This document shows positions 1 to 8,585 of a stretch of DNA of 55,113 nucleotides, one piece after another (positions within the stretch are counted from its first letter, which is position 1; each line of letters opens with the position of its first letter). Position numbers and translations under genes: made by a program. A model generated the notes under the pieces. The model worked only from the letters and a program-made list of their open reading frames with translations. It did no database searches and was not told the origin of the DNA. Origin of the DNA: Acidimicrobiales bacterium (lineage in GTDB: Bacteria; Actinomycetota; Acidimicrobiia; Acidimicrobiales; Iamiaceae); NCBI GenBank assembly GCA_030448105.1, contig JAUJNP010000003.1, positions 137,938-193,050 of the forward strand, in the 5' to 3' direction.

Positions 1-1
1 C

Positions 2-55
2 GGCTCGGGCGGCACCGTGGCCATCACCGGCCCCTGGCACAAGGGCGCCCTCTAG
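2..55 (+). CDS. C-terminal end of a gene cut by the window edge
   Basis: Seventeen codons are open from the left edge to a TAG at 53-55 and end in ITGPWHKGAL. The codon use is G/C-rich at third positions like the neighbouring genes. The fragment is too short to assign to a family, and a function is not proposed. Confidence 0.4.
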   Translation, partial: GSGGTVAITGPWHKGAL

Positions 56-132
56 GGATTGGGTGGGTGGTCGGCCACCGGCCGCGGCCGGTTGCGTGAG
101 CGTGGCGTCACGGAGCCGCCGTAGCGGAGGGC

Positions 133-651
133 GTGGCCGGGCCATCTGAAGAGCGACGATTCGAGAGGTTCGGCTTGGTGCCGAGCGCCGCGGGTGGGTG
201 GGCTGCCGTCGCCACGGCGTTGGCTCGCAAGGCCGATTCGTTGGCCAGGGACGATCGGTGGTGGCACTTGATCCTCAGCGCGGCGACGCCCGAGCTCGCC
301 TACTTGCAGCTCGGCGTGCACCGCGCCCGTGTCGTAGCCGAGGTGAGTTCCGAGGTCCCGGCCGAAGGCGCAGGGAGCCCGCTCCTCGATGACCGGGCCA
401 GCGCGGCAACGGTTGGCTGGTTGCCCGAAGGCACGGAAGGGATCCCGGCGTACTGGCGCTCGGAGTGGAGTGCCCCCTACGACCTCGATCTGATCTGCCA
501 CGAGCTGATGCTGTGCTTCACCACCGGCTTCCGCCTCACCGACGATGTGGCCGCCACCCTGGATGTGTTCCCGGGAAGCCGACACCCGTGGGGGCTCACT
601 GAATCTGGCGCTCCCTGCCCTGCCAATAGGGAGCCCGGATCTCCCGCTTGA
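133..651 (+). CDS. Hypothetical protein, possibly TY-Chap/YbjN-like fold
   Basis: The 172-residue frame begins at a GTG. It has the alternating hydrophobic pattern of small alpha/beta proteins resembling actinobacterial TY-Chap (YbjN-type, chaperone-like) domains: a beta segment ending in YLQLGV near residue 58, a GW pair near residue 95 and a long amphipathic C-terminal helix. This family link is pattern recognition only. The gene is convergent with the acyl-CoA ligase and its last 56 bp overlap the 3' end of that gene. No signal peptide or membrane segment is seen. The opposite-strand frame over the same DNA lacks any family resemblance. Confidence 0.5.
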   Translation: MAGPSEERRFERFGLVPSAAGGWAAVATALARKADSLARDDRWWHLILSAATPELAYLQLGVHRARVVAEVSSEVPAEGAGSPLLDDRASAATVGWLPEGTEGIPAYWRSEWSAPYDLDLICHELMLCFTTGFRLTDDVAATLDVFPGSRHPWGLTESGAPCPANREPGSPA

Positions 652-2143
652 GGAGCTTGCCTGACGGGTTGCGGGGCAGCTCGGTGGCGAAGTCGATCGA
701 CTTGGGGAGCTTGTAGCCGGCCAGGCTCTGGCGGGTATCGGCGATCAGCTCCTCGGCGGTGACCTCGCTGCCGGGTCGGCGCACCACCACCGCCTTGACC
801 GCCTCGCCCCACTTCTCGTCGGGCACGCCGATCACGGCCACGTCGGCCACGTCGGGGTGGCGGGCCAGCACGTTCTCGATCTCGGCCGGGTAGATGTTCT
901 CGCCGCCCGACACGATCATGTCCTTGATCCGGTCGTGCAGGAAGATGAAGCCCTCGGCGTTGCGGTAGCCGGCGTCACCGGTCTTGAAGAACCCGTCGTC
1001 GGTCATCGCCGCCCGGGTGGCCTCGGAGTTGTTCCAGTAGCCCTTCATGTTCTGCGGTGAGCGGGTCCACAGCTCACCGACCTCGCCCTCCGCCACGTCG
1101 TCGCCGGTCTCGGGGTCGATGAGGCGGATCTCCACCCACTCGTAGGGCTTCCCGCAGGAGCGGAGCAGCTCGGGCCGGTGGTCCTCGCCGTCGAGCTGGG
1201 TGATGGCCCCGGTGGTCTCGGTGAGCCCGTACACCTGGATGAACTCGCAACCGAAGGTCTCCACCGCCTTGGTCAGCACTGTCTCGGTGATGGGGGCGGC
1301 GCCGTAGACGATGGCCCGCAGGCTGGACAGGTCGGCCTCCTCGATCCCCGGGGTCATCAGCAGGAACTGGATGACGGCAGGCACGATGAAGGCGTTGGTC
1401 ACGCCGAACTCGGCGATGAGCTTCAGCATGAGGGCTGGGTCGACGTCACGCACGAGCACGGTGCGACACCCATGGAAGAGCCCCACCATCGCCCAGCCCG
1501 AGCCGGCGATGTGGAACATGGGCATGACGGCGATGTTCACCGAGTCGGGGGTGAACCGCCATGACTCGGTGACCTTGATGGCGCCGCCGAAGAAGTTGTC
1601 GTTGGTGAGCATCACGCCCTTGGGCAGGCCGGTCGTGCCCGAGGTGTAGAGCTGGAAGGCCACGTCTTCACCGGTCGGCTCGGCGCCGGGGTCCTCGGCC
1701 GGGTGGGCGCTGATGAGCTCCTCGTAGTCCACCCATTCGCCGTGGCCGCCGATGGCCACGATGGTGGTGACCGTCTTCAGCTCGTCCTCGATCTTCTCGA
1801 CGTGGTCGACGAAGTCGGGGCCGACGAAGACGACCTTGGCGGTGGAGTCGTCGAGGATCTGGGCGATCTCGGCCGGGGCGAGGCGCCAGTTGACGGCCAC
1901 GTTGACCGCGTTGAGCTTGCCGAGGGCGAACGACACCTCGAAGTACTCCGGGCCGTTCTTCTCGAGGAACGCCACCCGGTCGTCGGCGCCCACGCCGAGC
2001 GACGCCAGCGCGGTGGCGAGCTGGCTCGAGCGGGAGTGGAGCTCGCCGAAGCTGATCGACCGGCCCTGGTACTCGATGGCGGGGTCGTCGGGGCGGTCGG
2101 CGCCGTAGGTGCGGATGATCTCGGGGATGCTGGAGATGGCCAT
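596..2143 (-). CDS. Acyl-CoA synthetase (FadD-like AMP-forming ligase)
   Basis: This 515-residue adenylate-forming enzyme should activate a carboxylic acid, probably a fatty acid, to its CoA thioester via an acyl-adenylate. The phosphate-binding loop YTSGTTGLPKGVML lies near residue 165, the YGLTETTG motif near 300, the GDAGY and DRIKDMIVSGGENIYP hinge region near 400, and the catalytic lysine in NPSGKLLKREI near 500. Length and motif order are normal for the family. The ATG at 2143 starts MAISSIPEIIRTYGA, a typical N-terminus. It is divergent from the WS/DGAT at 2231, with 87 bp between starts, which suggests linked acyl-CoA supply and storage-lipid synthesis. The substrate chain length cannot be read from the sequence. 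Confidence 0.92.
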   Translation of the reverse strand: MAISSIPEIIRTYGADRPDDPAIEYQGRSISFGELHSRSSQLATALASLGVGADDRVAFLEKNGPEYFEVSFALGKLNAVNVAVNWRLAPAEIAQILDDSTAKVVFVGPDFVDHVEKIEDELKTVTTIVAIGGHGEWVDYEELISAHPAEDPGAEPTGEDVAFQLYTSGTTGLPKGVMLTNDNFFGGAIKVTESWRFTPDSVNIAVMPMFHIAGSGWAMVGLFHGCRTVLVRDVDPALMLKLIAEFGVTNAFIVPAVIQFLLMTPGIEEADLSSLRAIVYGAAPITETVLTKAVETFGCEFIQVYGLTETTGAITQLDGEDHRPELLRSCGKPYEWVEIRLIDPETGDDVAEGEVGELWTRSPQNMKGYWNNSEATRAAMTDDGFFKTGDAGYRNAEGFIFLHDRIKDMIVSGGENIYPAEIENVLARHPDVADVAVIGVPDEKWGEAVKAVVVRRPGSEVTAEELIADTRQSLAGYKLPKSIDFATELPRNPSGKLLKREIRAPYWQGRERQIQ

Positions 2144-2230
2144 GGGCCCGATTGTTGCCTACTGCGCTCGGGTGTGCCCGATGGCACGTCGGTCGCTACG
2201 GTTGCCCACCCACGACGATGGAGGTGGAGC

Positions 2231-3637
2231 ATGGCCGACCGGATGAGTCCGCTGGACGCCTCGTTCCTGCACATCGAGGACGACGTGAGCCACATGCACA
2301 TCGGCTCCATCGGGATCTTCGAGGGCCCGAGCCCGGGCTACGACAAGGTCGTCTCGATGGTGACCGGGAAGCTGCCGCTGGTGCCCCGGTACCGGCAGGT
2401 GGTGCGGTTCGTGCCCTTCGATCTGGGCCGGCCGGTGTGGTCCGACGACCCCCACTTCAACGCCGAGTACCACGTGCGCCACACCGCCCTGCCCAGCCCG
2501 GGAGGCGAGCCGGAGCTGCGCCGCCTGGTCGGTCGGGTGATGTCCCAGCAGCTCGACCGCACCAAGCCGCTGTGGGAGATCTGGATGGTGGAGGGCCTCG
2601 AGGACGGCCGCTGGGCCATGGTGTCGAAGACCCACCACTGCATGGTCGACGGCGTGTCCGGCACCGACCTGCTGTCGGTGATCATGGACACCTCGCCCAA
2701 GGCGTCGAAGCCGCTGCCCGACGAGTGGGTGCCCGAGCCGGCCCTGCCCCGCTCCCAGCTGGCCGTCGAGGCCGTGCTCGACATGGCCCGCAGCCCGTAC
2801 GAGCAGATGCGCTCGGTGCGGGCCGCCACCCGCGTGCCCCGCCAGGCCGTCGGCCAGGCGGGGGAGCTCGTCCAGGGCCTGCGCTCCATGGCTGGCCTGG
2901 TGCGGCGCACGCCGCCGTCCACTCTGAACGGTCCCATCGGCCCCCACCGCCGCTACGCCTGGGCGTCCACGTCGGTCGACGACATCAAGACCGTGCGCAA
3001 GGGCGTGGGCGGCACGTTCAACGACGTGGTGCTGGCCGCCGTCACCCGCGGCTTCCGGGACCTGCTGCTGGAGCGGGGCGAGTCCACCGACCGGGTGGTG
3101 CGCACCCTGGTGCCGGTGTCGGTGCGGGGCCGCGACGCCTCCGGCCGCGCGGTGGGCGACGGCACCTACGAGAACAAGGTGTCGGCCATGTTCGCCGAGC
3201 TGCCCGTCGGGCTCGAGGACCCGGCCGAGCGGTTGCAGGCCATTTCCGAGCAGATGGACGGGCTCAAGGAATCGAAGCAGGCCGTGGCCGGCGAGGCCCT
3301 CACCTCTCTGGGCGGCTTCGCCCCGCCGATGCTGCTGGCGTTGGGCACCCGGCTGGCCACCAGGGCCCCCCAGCGCAACGTCAACACCGTGACCACCAAC
3401 GTCCCCGGCCCCCAGACCGCCCTGTTCGCCGGCGGCCGCAGGATGCTGAAGGCCTACCCCTACGTGCCCCTCGCCGGTCAGATGCGGGTGGGCGTGGCCA
3501 TCTTCTCCTACGACGGCCAGGTCAACTTCGGCGTCACCGGCGACTACGACTCCGCCCCCGACATCGACGTGCTCTGCGAAGGCATCGAGGCCGGGATGGA
3601 CGAGTTCCTGGTGCTGGCGGACAAGGGCAAGCGGTAG
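2231..3637 (+). CDS. WS/DGAT family O-acyltransferase (wax ester/triacylglycerol synthase)
   Basis: At 468 residues this matches the bifunctional wax ester synthase/acyl-CoA:diacylglycerol acyltransferase family, which makes storage neutral lipids at the cytoplasmic membrane. The catalytic HHxxxDG motif is HHCMVDG at residues 135-141. The N-terminal MSPLDASFLHIED, the NDVVLA segment and the late NVPGP motif are all present. The ATG at 2231 follows GAGGTGGAG, a good ribosome binding site. An open frame continues far upstream, but that stretch is the antisense of the ligase gene and has no family match. It is one of three paralogues in this window (others at 38504 and 41231). Confidence 0.93.
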   Translation: MADRMSPLDASFLHIEDDVSHMHIGSIGIFEGPSPGYDKVVSMVTGKLPLVPRYRQVVRFVPFDLGRPVWSDDPHFNAEYHVRHTALPSPGGEPELRRLVGRVMSQQLDRTKPLWEIWMVEGLEDGRWAMVSKTHHCMVDGVSGTDLLSVIMDTSPKASKPLPDEWVPEPALPRSQLAVEAVLDMARSPYEQMRSVRAATRVPRQAVGQAGELVQGLRSMAGLVRRTPPSTLNGPIGPHRRYAWASTSVDDIKTVRKGVGGTFNDVVLAAVTRGFRDLLLERGESTDRVVRTLVPVSVRGRDASGRAVGDGTYENKVSAMFAELPVGLEDPAERLQAISEQMDGLKESKQAVAGEALTSLGGFAPPMLLALGTRLATRAPQRNVNTVTTNVPGPQTALFAGGRRMLKAYPYVPLAGQMRVGVAIFSYDGQVNFGVTGDYDSAPDIDVLCEGIEAGMDEFLVLADKGKR

Positions 3638-3663
3638 GCGCGACGAGCCGCATCAGCTGAACC

Positions 3664-3961
3664 GTGGCCCACCAGGTGCTCGACCGCCCGATCTTGTTCT
3701 ACGACGACCTCTGACGGTACTAACGGCACCAAGCGGCCCTGGTCAGGGCCGGTTACGACGACGAGCCGCTCTCTCGAGTTGATGGCCCTCTCGCCGGCGA
3801 CCCCCTGGCAGGCCCGGGCGGCTCGGCTGTGGCCGCCCCTGCGCCGCCAGATCTACCTGGAGTACCGACGGCTGGCCGACCGCCGGGAGGAGCTGTCGGG
3901 CCGGCTGCCGGATACGCCCCCGACCGTCGTCGGCCCCGGGTGGGTGCGGCTGCCGGCCTAG
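3664..3961 (+). pseudogene. Degenerate copy of the DCC-family (DUF393) oxidoreductase at 9388
   Basis: The GTG at 3664 opens VAHQVLDRPILFYDDL, identical in protein to the copy at 9388. It is then interrupted by TGA (3712-3714) and TAA (3721-3723) at the two positions of the family CxxC. The hairpin GGCCCTGGTCAGGGCC after the second stop is preserved. About 127 bp of the central coding region is missing relative to the other copy, shifting the frame. The C-terminal part continues from about 3779 as ALSPATPWQARAA through RRLADRREELSGRLPD to a TAG at 3961. The TATCAT box found before the other copy is CATCAG here. This copy therefore looks inactive, and it preserves the first TGA of the shared ancestor. 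Confidence 0.8.
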
Positions 3962-4084
3962 GACTGAAACCGGGGCCGGCGTCGCCCGGTGGCGCTGCGC
4001 TCATCGGCCGCGCCGGCGGTGAGTTCCTGGCCGTCGCGTCGTCTACCGCGACGACACCACGCTGACGTCGGGGAAGGGCCAACC

Positions 4085-4801
4085 ATGGGGATCACGTTTC
4101 CGGGAGAGTCGACGGCGTACCGGGCCGCACGCGATCGACTGGTCGAGCGGGAGATCGAGCTGAGTAGGGCCACGGAGAGCGTGGCGGCCGCCAGGCGTGC
4201 GCTGCCCCCAGGGGGGATCGTGCCCGAGGACTACCGGTTCCAGGGTGCGGGTACCGAGGTGCGCTTGTCGGAGCTGTTCGCGCCCGGCCGGGACTCGCTC
4301 GTGATCTACACGATGATGTTCCCCCGCGCCCCAGAGGATGATCGGCCGGGGCCGGCGGAGGGCGAGTCGGCGCTCCTGCCGCTCGCCGAGAGCCCGTGCC
4401 CGTCGTGCACGGCCCTACTCGATCAGCTCGAGGGCGCCGCCGAGCACGCCTCCCAACGGATCAACCTCGTGGCGGTGGCGAAGTCGCCGCTGCCACGGAT
4501 GGTCACCTTCGCCCGGGAGCGGGGCTGGCGACGACTGCGGCTCGTGTCTTCGCTCGGCACCACCTACAACCGCGACTACCACGGCGAGACCCCCGAGGGA
4601 CACCAGATGCCGATGCTGAATGTGTTCCACCGCGAGGGCGGGACGATCCGCCACACGTGGGGCTCGGAGCTCCACTACGCCCCCACCGACCCCGGGCAGG
4701 ACCCCCGCCACGTCGGCACCATCGAGCCGGTCTGGAACCTGTTCGACCTGACGCCCGGTGGCCGCGCGCCCGACTGGGACGAGCAGCTCAGCTACCCCTG
4801 A
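4085..4801 (+). CDS. DUF899 family thioredoxin-like protein
   Basis: The 238-residue protein resembles DUF899 proteins, which are predicted thioredoxin-fold proteins of unknown substrate. Seen directly: an N-terminal helix with the ARRALPPGGIVPEDYRF segment, then LVIYTMMFPR, a cysteine pair in PCPSCTALLDQL near residue 106, and a C-terminal segment ending LFDLTPGGR. The ATG at 4085 is preceded by GGGGAAGGG. The redox role is inferred from the fold. It lies just downstream of the broken DCC copy, so two thiol-redox families are neighbours here. No signal peptide is seen, so it is probably cytoplasmic. Confidence 0.8.
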   Translation: MGITFPGESTAYRAARDRLVEREIELSRATESVAAARRALPPGGIVPEDYRFQGAGTEVRLSELFAPGRDSLVIYTMMFPRAPEDDRPGPAEGESALLPLAESPCPSCTALLDQLEGAAEHASQRINLVAVAKSPLPRMVTFARERGWRRLRLVSSLGTTYNRDYHGETPEGHQMPMLNVFHREGGTIRHTWGSELHYAPTDPGQDPRHVGTIEPVWNLFDLTPGGRAPDWDEQLSYP

Positions 4802-4851
4802 AGTCAGGCCGAGCCCGACCGGCCTCGCTGATCCGCGCAGATCACGCCATC

Positions 4852-5616
4852 TCAGGCGTAGGTGCGGACCAGCTCGAGGACGGCGGCGGCGTCGGGCCCG
4901 CGACCGACGAGGGCGGAGTCGGCGGGGGACACCCGGCGGGCCGCCACCAGGCACAGGTCCACGCCGGGGCCGGTGATGATCGTGGCCGCCGGCTCGTCGG
5001 GCACGAAATCCCAGGTTTCGCCAGAAGGCCCGAGCAGGTGGAACGCCACCGGGCCGGGGACGGGGCGGCCGGCGCGGGCGAAGGCGTAGGGCAGGGTCCG
5101 CCAGGCCAGGCGGGCGACATGGCGGAGATGGGCGGTCGGCTCGACGACGCCGCCGAGGGCGTCGGCCACGTCGCCGGTGTGGATCCAGGTCTCGGCCAGG
5201 CGGGTGGTGGCGAGGGTCCGTATGGACAGCTCGCCCGCCACCCAGTTGACCCGCTGGTGGGGATCGGCCGCCAGCAGAACGCGGCGCAGCTCGTCGGCTC
5301 CGTCTTGCCACCGGGCGAGGAGGTCGGCGGTCGGTGCGCCCCGCTGGCGAGCGACCATCAGGGCGGCCCCCTCGTCCACGTCGCTCGCCGGTCCGGTGCC
5401 GGCGGTGAGGTCGTCGAGCACGGAGGCCAAGCGGCCGGTGGCGCTCCCCACCGCCAGCTCGTTCGTCTGGACCAGGTGGAGCACGACGTCGGCCACCTCC
5501 CAGCCTTCGCAGCGGGTCGGCCGTCGCCACCCCTCTTCGTCGAGCGGCTCGAGCAGGCCAACCAGGGCGCGGTGTTGGTGCTCGAGCCCCTCCACGACGT
5601 CGGCCACACCCTCCAT
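4852..5616 (-). CDS. DinB/maleylpyruvate isomerase-like protein (TIGR03084-type)
   Basis: This 254-residue protein starts VVEGLEHQHRALVGLLEPLDEEGW and contains CEGWEVADVVLHLVQTNE, the usual first metal/thiol-site helix of mycothiol-dependent maleylpyruvate isomerase-like proteins. ETWIHTGDVADALG near residue 145 supplies further potential metal ligands. A C-terminal alpha/beta domain follows, as in the TIGR03084 group. Family members are mycothiol-dependent or of unknown function, and the substrate here is unknown. It is convergent with the DUF899 gene, with 50 bp between stops. Confidence 0.8.
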   Translation of the reverse strand: MEGVADVVEGLEHQHRALVGLLEPLDEEGWRRPTRCEGWEVADVVLHLVQTNELAVGSATGRLASVLDDLTAGTGPASDVDEGAALMVARQRGAPTADLLARWQDGADELRRVLLAADPHQRVNWVAGELSIRTLATTRLAETWIHTGDVADALGGVVEPTAHLRHVARLAWRTLPYAFARAGRPVPGPVAFHLLGPSGETWDFVPDEPAATIITGPGVDLCLVAARRVSPADSALVGRGPDAAAVLELVRTYA

Positions 5617-5819
5617 GGCCCGACGATATGACGTGACTCCGGGCGGGCTCCGAATGTCCCTTGCCCTCGCCGGACCGGCGGCGCCAGCATGATCCCGTGA
5701 CGACCTCCGAGCGGTTCATCGCTCGTCGCTGCTCGCACTGCTGGCAGCCAGGACTCGCTCGGTAGGCCGCGCCCCGACGTCCGTGTCGACGTGGCTTGCC
5801 TCTCGCAGGAGGACAAGTC

Positions 5820-6530
5820 ATGTTCCACGGACCACTCAAGCGCCGGGAGATCGCGCGTTCGGTTCTTCCGTCGACGCGGCGCAAGTTCGCCCGCCACCAC
5901 CTCGCTGCTCTTCGCCGCCGCAATCGCCGAGCCATCGGTCGAGATCTGCGGGCCATCGCCCGGGCGAGCCGCTCCGCCGCCGTCGTCGACGTTTTCGACG
6001 ACGCGCTGGTAGATCTGCGGGCCTACCCGGACAGCGACATCGGCATGGCCGTTTGGAACCGGCGCGACGGCGACAAGCTTGGGCCGTTGTTGCGATGGGG
6101 ACGGGCCAGGACCCGCAACCTCCCGCTCGATGAGCGCCTCGAGGCTGTTCGGCGCCTGTTCGACGACAACCTCATCGGCCGTCACGCCCTCAGCCATCTC
6201 GAGTGGGACCCTCACTTCCGGGTCGTCCACGAACACGAGCGCTACTGGTCGCTCGATTCCGATCGGCTCCGCCGCTCCTGCGATGACGACCACCGTGCGT
6301 CCGCTCTGCGTGCCCTCGTCGGGGAGGCGCTCGAGCACGGCGACCACGCCGCCCTCAACCGGTGGATGAGGGCCAATCCCACGGCCAAGGGAACGGTCCG
6401 AGTGCTGGCCGGCCTCCACGACGTCGACGCCTTCGTCGCCGAATGCATCCGGTGTGGCGCGTGGCGTCGTGGCCTCGAGGCCTTCCCCCTGCCCGCAAGG
6501 CCCAGCGGGCGGAGGCGGCCAAGCGCGTAG
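5820..6530 (+). CDS. Hypothetical protein, Arg-rich N-terminus
   Basis: I do not recognise this 236-residue protein. The ATG at 5820 has a strong ribosome binding site, AGGAGGAC, about 6 bases upstream. The first 60 residues are very basic (KRREIARSVLPSTRRKF and RRRNRRAIGRDLRAI), then a mixed alpha/beta region contains DDALVDLRAYPDSDIGMAVW and a WDPHFRVVHEHERYW segment. No transmembrane helix or signal peptide is evident. It stands alone between the DinB-like gene and the TetR gene. About 200 bp upstream (5617-5819) hold no gene I can support. Confidence 0.6.
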   Translation: MFHGPLKRREIARSVLPSTRRKFARHHLAALRRRNRRAIGRDLRAIARASRSAAVVDVFDDALVDLRAYPDSDIGMAVWNRRDGDKLGPLLRWGRARTRNLPLDERLEAVRRLFDDNLIGRHALSHLEWDPHFRVVHEHERYWSLDSDRLRRSCDDDHRASALRALVGEALEHGDHAALNRWMRANPTAKGTVRVLAGLHDVDAFVAECIRCGAWRRGLEAFPLPARPSGRRRPSA

Positions 6531-6581
6531 AGCCGGCGCCTGGCCCTCCACCAGCAGACTCCGGTCGAAGACCTCGGCCCA

Positions 6582-7192
6582 CTACGCCGAGGACCGGCGG
6601 GCCGCACCGGAGCGCCCGGCCCGGCGGCGGGTGGGCAGGCGCCCGCCCAGGACGTCGTCGACCAGGCGCTCCACGTCGCCCCCGGTGTACGGCTCCTGGA
6701 CCACGAGGTGGCGGTAGAACACCGGGCCGGCCAGGCGGTCGACGAGGCGCTCGGCGTCGAGGTCGGCGGGCAGCTCGCCCCGCTCCAAGCCCCGGCGGAT
6801 GGCGTCGAGGAGGGCTGGCGGCGCTCGGCGACGAAGTCCCGGTGGACCTCCCGCATCGACGGCGCGCTGGGTCATGTCGAGCATGGCCGGAAGGGCTCGC
6901 CCGGCGCAGGTCTGCGTGAACCCCACCGCGAGGGACGTGTAGAGCGCCACCAGGTCGTCGCGGACCGAGCCGGTGTCGGCCTGGGATGGAGGCCGTGGCC
7001 CATGGCGCGGAAGGTGTCGTGGACGAGGGCGCAGAGGTCGGGCCAGTGCCGGTAGATCGTGGTGCGGGCCACGCCCGAGCGACGGGCGACGGCGTCGATC
7101 GAGAACCCTCCCGACCCTCCTCGGCGATGAGCTCACCGGCGACGGCCAGGACGTGGGCCTTGGTGCGGGCCGCGGGGGTCGTCGGGCGGCAT
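6582..7192 (-). CDS. TetR family regulator, frame interrupted by several indels
   Basis: Pieces of one TetR protein lie in different frames. The DNA-binding part reads AARTKAHVLAVAGELIAEEG, then GFSIDAVARRSGVARTTIYR (helix-turn-helix). The ligand domain continues with DTGSVRDDLVALYTSLAVGF, then MREVHRDFVAERRQ, then ALLDAIRRGLERGELPADLD to the stop at 6582. Joining them needs about five single-base changes, most in runs of C or G. The ATG at 7190-7192 overlaps the stop of the MFS gene as ATGA, so the two form an operon and the TetR probably controls the transporter. Whether the breaks are real or consensus errors cannot be decided from one sequence. Confidence 0.75.
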
Positions 7193-8585
7193 CAGTGGTC
7201 CTTGGACGGGAGCTGGTCGGGGATGACCCGGGAGATGACCAGCCCGGCGACCACGGCCACCACCGCCAGCATGGCAAAGGCGACCTGGGTGCCGTCGCTG
7301 AAGGCGTCGGCGGCGGCGGCGACCAGCGAGTCGAACTGGGTCTGCTCGATGAAGCCCTTCTCGAGGGCGGTGCGGGCCACGCCGAAGGCCTGCCCCACCG
7401 ACTCGCCGGCGATCTCGCGGGCGCCGGCGGCGGGGATGGCGGCCTCGAAGTCGCTGCCCCGGAAGATGGTGGCCACCACCGAGCCGCTGATGGCGATGCC
7501 GAGGGCGCCGCCGAGCTCGCGGGTGACGTCGTTGACTGCGGAGCCCACGCCCGCCTTCGCCCTCGGCAGCGAGCCGACGATGTGCTGGCTGGCCGCGGGC
7601 ATGAGCAGGGCCATGCCGCAGCCGGTGCAGGCCAGGGCGGCCATCACCAGGATGTCGGGCGACGAGTGGGTGGCGGTGGCGAGCAGGGCGAAGGCGAGGG
7701 CGGTGAGCAGGAAGCCCGTGCGCAGGACCCGGCGCACACCGAAGCGGGCGGCGATGCGGGGCGCCTGGGGGCGATCACGATCATCGCCACCGCGTTGGGC
7801 AGCACCCGCAGGCCGGCGCCGAGCGGGCTGTAGCCCTTCACGAACTGGAGGTACTGGGTCAGGAGGAAGAACATCGAGAACATCGAGAAGAAGGCGAGGG
7901 TGACCGCCGCCGATCCGCCGGCGAAGCCGGGCAGCCGGAACAACCGGGGGTCGAGCATCGGGGTGTCGTGGTGCAGCTCCCAACGGACGAAGGCCACGAG
8001 CAGCACGACGGCGATGGCGAACGCACCCACCGTGATGGGATCGGTCCAGCCCTTCTCCGGACCCTCGATGATGGCGAACACCAGGGACACCACGCCGGCC
8101 ATGGCCAGGCCGGCGCCAACCAGGTCGAGGGGGTGGCCCGAGGGGTCCTTGGACGTGGGGACGATGCGCCAGGTGAGCAGGAGCAGGAGGACGACGAGCG
8201 GCACGTTGATGAAGAAGATCGACCCCCACCAGAAGTGCTCGAGGAGGAGGCCCGAGGAGATGGGGCCGAGCGCCCCACCGACGCCGGCGAAGCCGGCCCA
8301 CATGGCGATGGCCTTGGGGCGCTCGTGGAACGGGAACGAGTGGATGATGATCGACAGGGTGGACGGCATGATGAAGGCGGCGCCGACGCCCATGACCACC
8401 CGCGCGGCGATGAGCTGGGAGGGATCGTCGGCGGCGCTGGCCGCCAGCACAGCGAGCCCGAACACGACCAGGCCGAACTGCAACGCCCCCGGCGCCCGAA
8501 CCGGTCCCCGAGGGCACCGGCGGCGAGCAGCACGCCGGCGAAGACGAGGGCGTAGGCGTCGATCAGCCACGACAGCTCGGTCGTC
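7192..8585 (-). CDS. DHA2-type MFS efflux transporter, 5'-truncated and frameshifted
   Basis: The protein resembles 14-helix EmrB/QacA-type drug:proton antiporters of the cytoplasmic membrane. The N-terminal part reads TTELSWLIDAYALVFAGV followed by ALGDRFGRRG, the loop 2-3 MFS signature. Middle and C-terminal helices are intact to IPDQLPSKDH. Two single-base indels, near 8493 in a GGGGG run and near 7768 in a C run, split it into three frames. The roughly 45 residues that normally precede TTELSW (helix 1 with the LDxTIVNVALP region) are absent, because the sequence changes at about 8585 into the protease gene. No start codon remains. Confidence 0.8.

Noticed and set aside
1703..2230. N-terminal extension of the first WS/DGAT in a long open frame
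   Set aside because: The extension is the antisense of the acyl-CoA ligase, has Gly/Val/Asp-rich composition and lacks family resemblance. The ATG at 2231 with a ribosome binding site matches the family start.
3721..3723. TAA in the broken DCC copy read as a recoded selenocysteine codon
   Set aside because: Recoding of other stops by variant selenocysteine tRNAs has been described, but this copy also has a frame-shifting internal deletion and a damaged -10 box, so decay is simpler.
5697..5765. Short frame with Cys-x-x-Cys (MTTSERFIARRCSHCWQPG)
   Set aside because: It has only 22 codons, no ribosome binding site and no neighbour in frame; most likely chance.
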